DNA of 6,257 nt from the NCBI GenBank assembly GCA_007128075.1, contig SKYD01000179.1, positions 1-6,257 on the forward strand, written 5' to 3'. Under the pieces are notes generated by a model that had not been told where the DNA came from, did not search any database, and saw nothing but the letters and a program-made list of their open reading frames with translations. The translations under genes and the position numbers were made by a program. This stretch comes from Thiorhodovibrio sp. (GTDB lineage: Bacteria; Pseudomonadota; Gammaproteobacteria; Chromatiales; Chromatiaceae). Below, piece by piece: positions 5,976 to 6,257 of the stretch (position 1 is its first letter; each line of letters begins with the position of its first letter).

Positions 5976-6257
5976 TTACACGCTCGGGCGCGAGTCAACT
6001 GGTGTGTGATAGGGTCGGCTTAGCTCATGGACTGCCGCTACCATGGCGGCAGCATGTTCGGGGTTGACATCGGGATGGATGCCATGACCGAGGTTAAACA
6101 CATGCCCCGAGCCGTGACCATAGCTGGCTAACACCCGCCCAACTTCACGCTCGATGCGTTCTGGCGAGGCATAGAGTGTGCAAGGATCGAGATTGCCTTG
6201 CAAGGCGACACGATCTTTGACCAAACGGCGGGCATCAGCAAGGTCAATCGTCCAATC
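5976..6257 (-). CDS. hemE: uroporphyrinogen decarboxylase, C-terminal part
   Basis: HemE converts uroporphyrinogen III to coproporphyrinogen III by four decarboxylations in the cytoplasm, the branch toward protoheme. Only the last 93 codons lie in the window; about 260 N-terminal residues are beyond the right edge. The visible part starts DWTIDLADARRLVKDR, then VALQGNLDP, then GHVFNLGHGIHPDV and a helical end with AVHELSRPYH. The GHVFNLGHGI block with its His is the diagnostic C-terminal HemE signature and matches E. coli HemE almost residue for residue. The TTG at 6224 is an internal Leu codon, not a start. The tail after YH (TPVDSRPSV) is a few residues longer than in E. coli. The gene runs leftward and ends 9 bp from the FmdB-family gene with no visible terminator. 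Confidence 0.97.
   Translation of the reverse strand, partial: DWTIDLADARRLVKDRVALQGNLDPCTLYASPERIEREVGRVLASYGHGSGHVFNLGHGIHPDVNPEHAAAMVAAVHELSRPYHTPVDSRPSV

Noticed and set aside
6032..6052. Perfect inverted repeat CTGCCGC / GCGGCAG
   Set aside because: It lies within hemE and is explained by Ala codons flanking a Met in a conserved helix.

Overview
This window looks like ordinary chromosomal sequence of a gammaproteobacterium. The aminopeptidase N is collinear from end to end with the E. coli PepN type. The short-chain dehydrogenase resembles E. coli YbbO, and the uroporphyrinogen decarboxylase C-terminus is very close to enterobacterial HemE. Coding density after position 656 is very high. 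I cannot assign an order or genus from the sequence alone.

Layout. Positions 1-655 are a gene-poor, partly degraded stretch. It holds a short open frame running in from the left edge, the first ~20 codons of an IS481-family transposase, a 10-bp inverted repeat, an unrecognised 57-codon open frame, and a striking pentanucleotide tandem repeat (TACTG, 10 units) that ends 25 bp before a start codon. Positions 656-4718 (+) carry three genes joined by two ATGA stop/start overlaps: pepN, a YkuD-fold gene without a signal peptide, and a DppB-type peptide/nickel ABC permease. Positions 4730-5566 (-) carry a YbbO-like dehydrogenase that converges on the permease with an 11-bp gap. Positions 5631-5966 (+) carry an FmdB-type zinc-ribbon protein divergent from the dehydrogenase. 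Positions 5976-6257 (-) carry the last 93 residues of HemE, which runs off the right edge and converges on the FmdB gene with a 9-bp gap.

The three coupled genes suggest a peptide-handling theme. PepN trims peptides in the cytoplasm, and the signal-less YkuD protein resembles what is known of cytoplasmic L,D-carboxypeptidases of murein recycling (ElsL type). The permease belongs to a family that imports oligopeptides, dipeptides, murein peptides or nickel, but its partner permease, ATPases and binding protein are not in the window. The functional link is inference from gene order.

I found no clear new defence, mobile or RNA system. The points most worth a second look are the TACTG tract in the pepN leader, which could make expression phase-variable, and the coupled pepN-YkuD-permease cluster.
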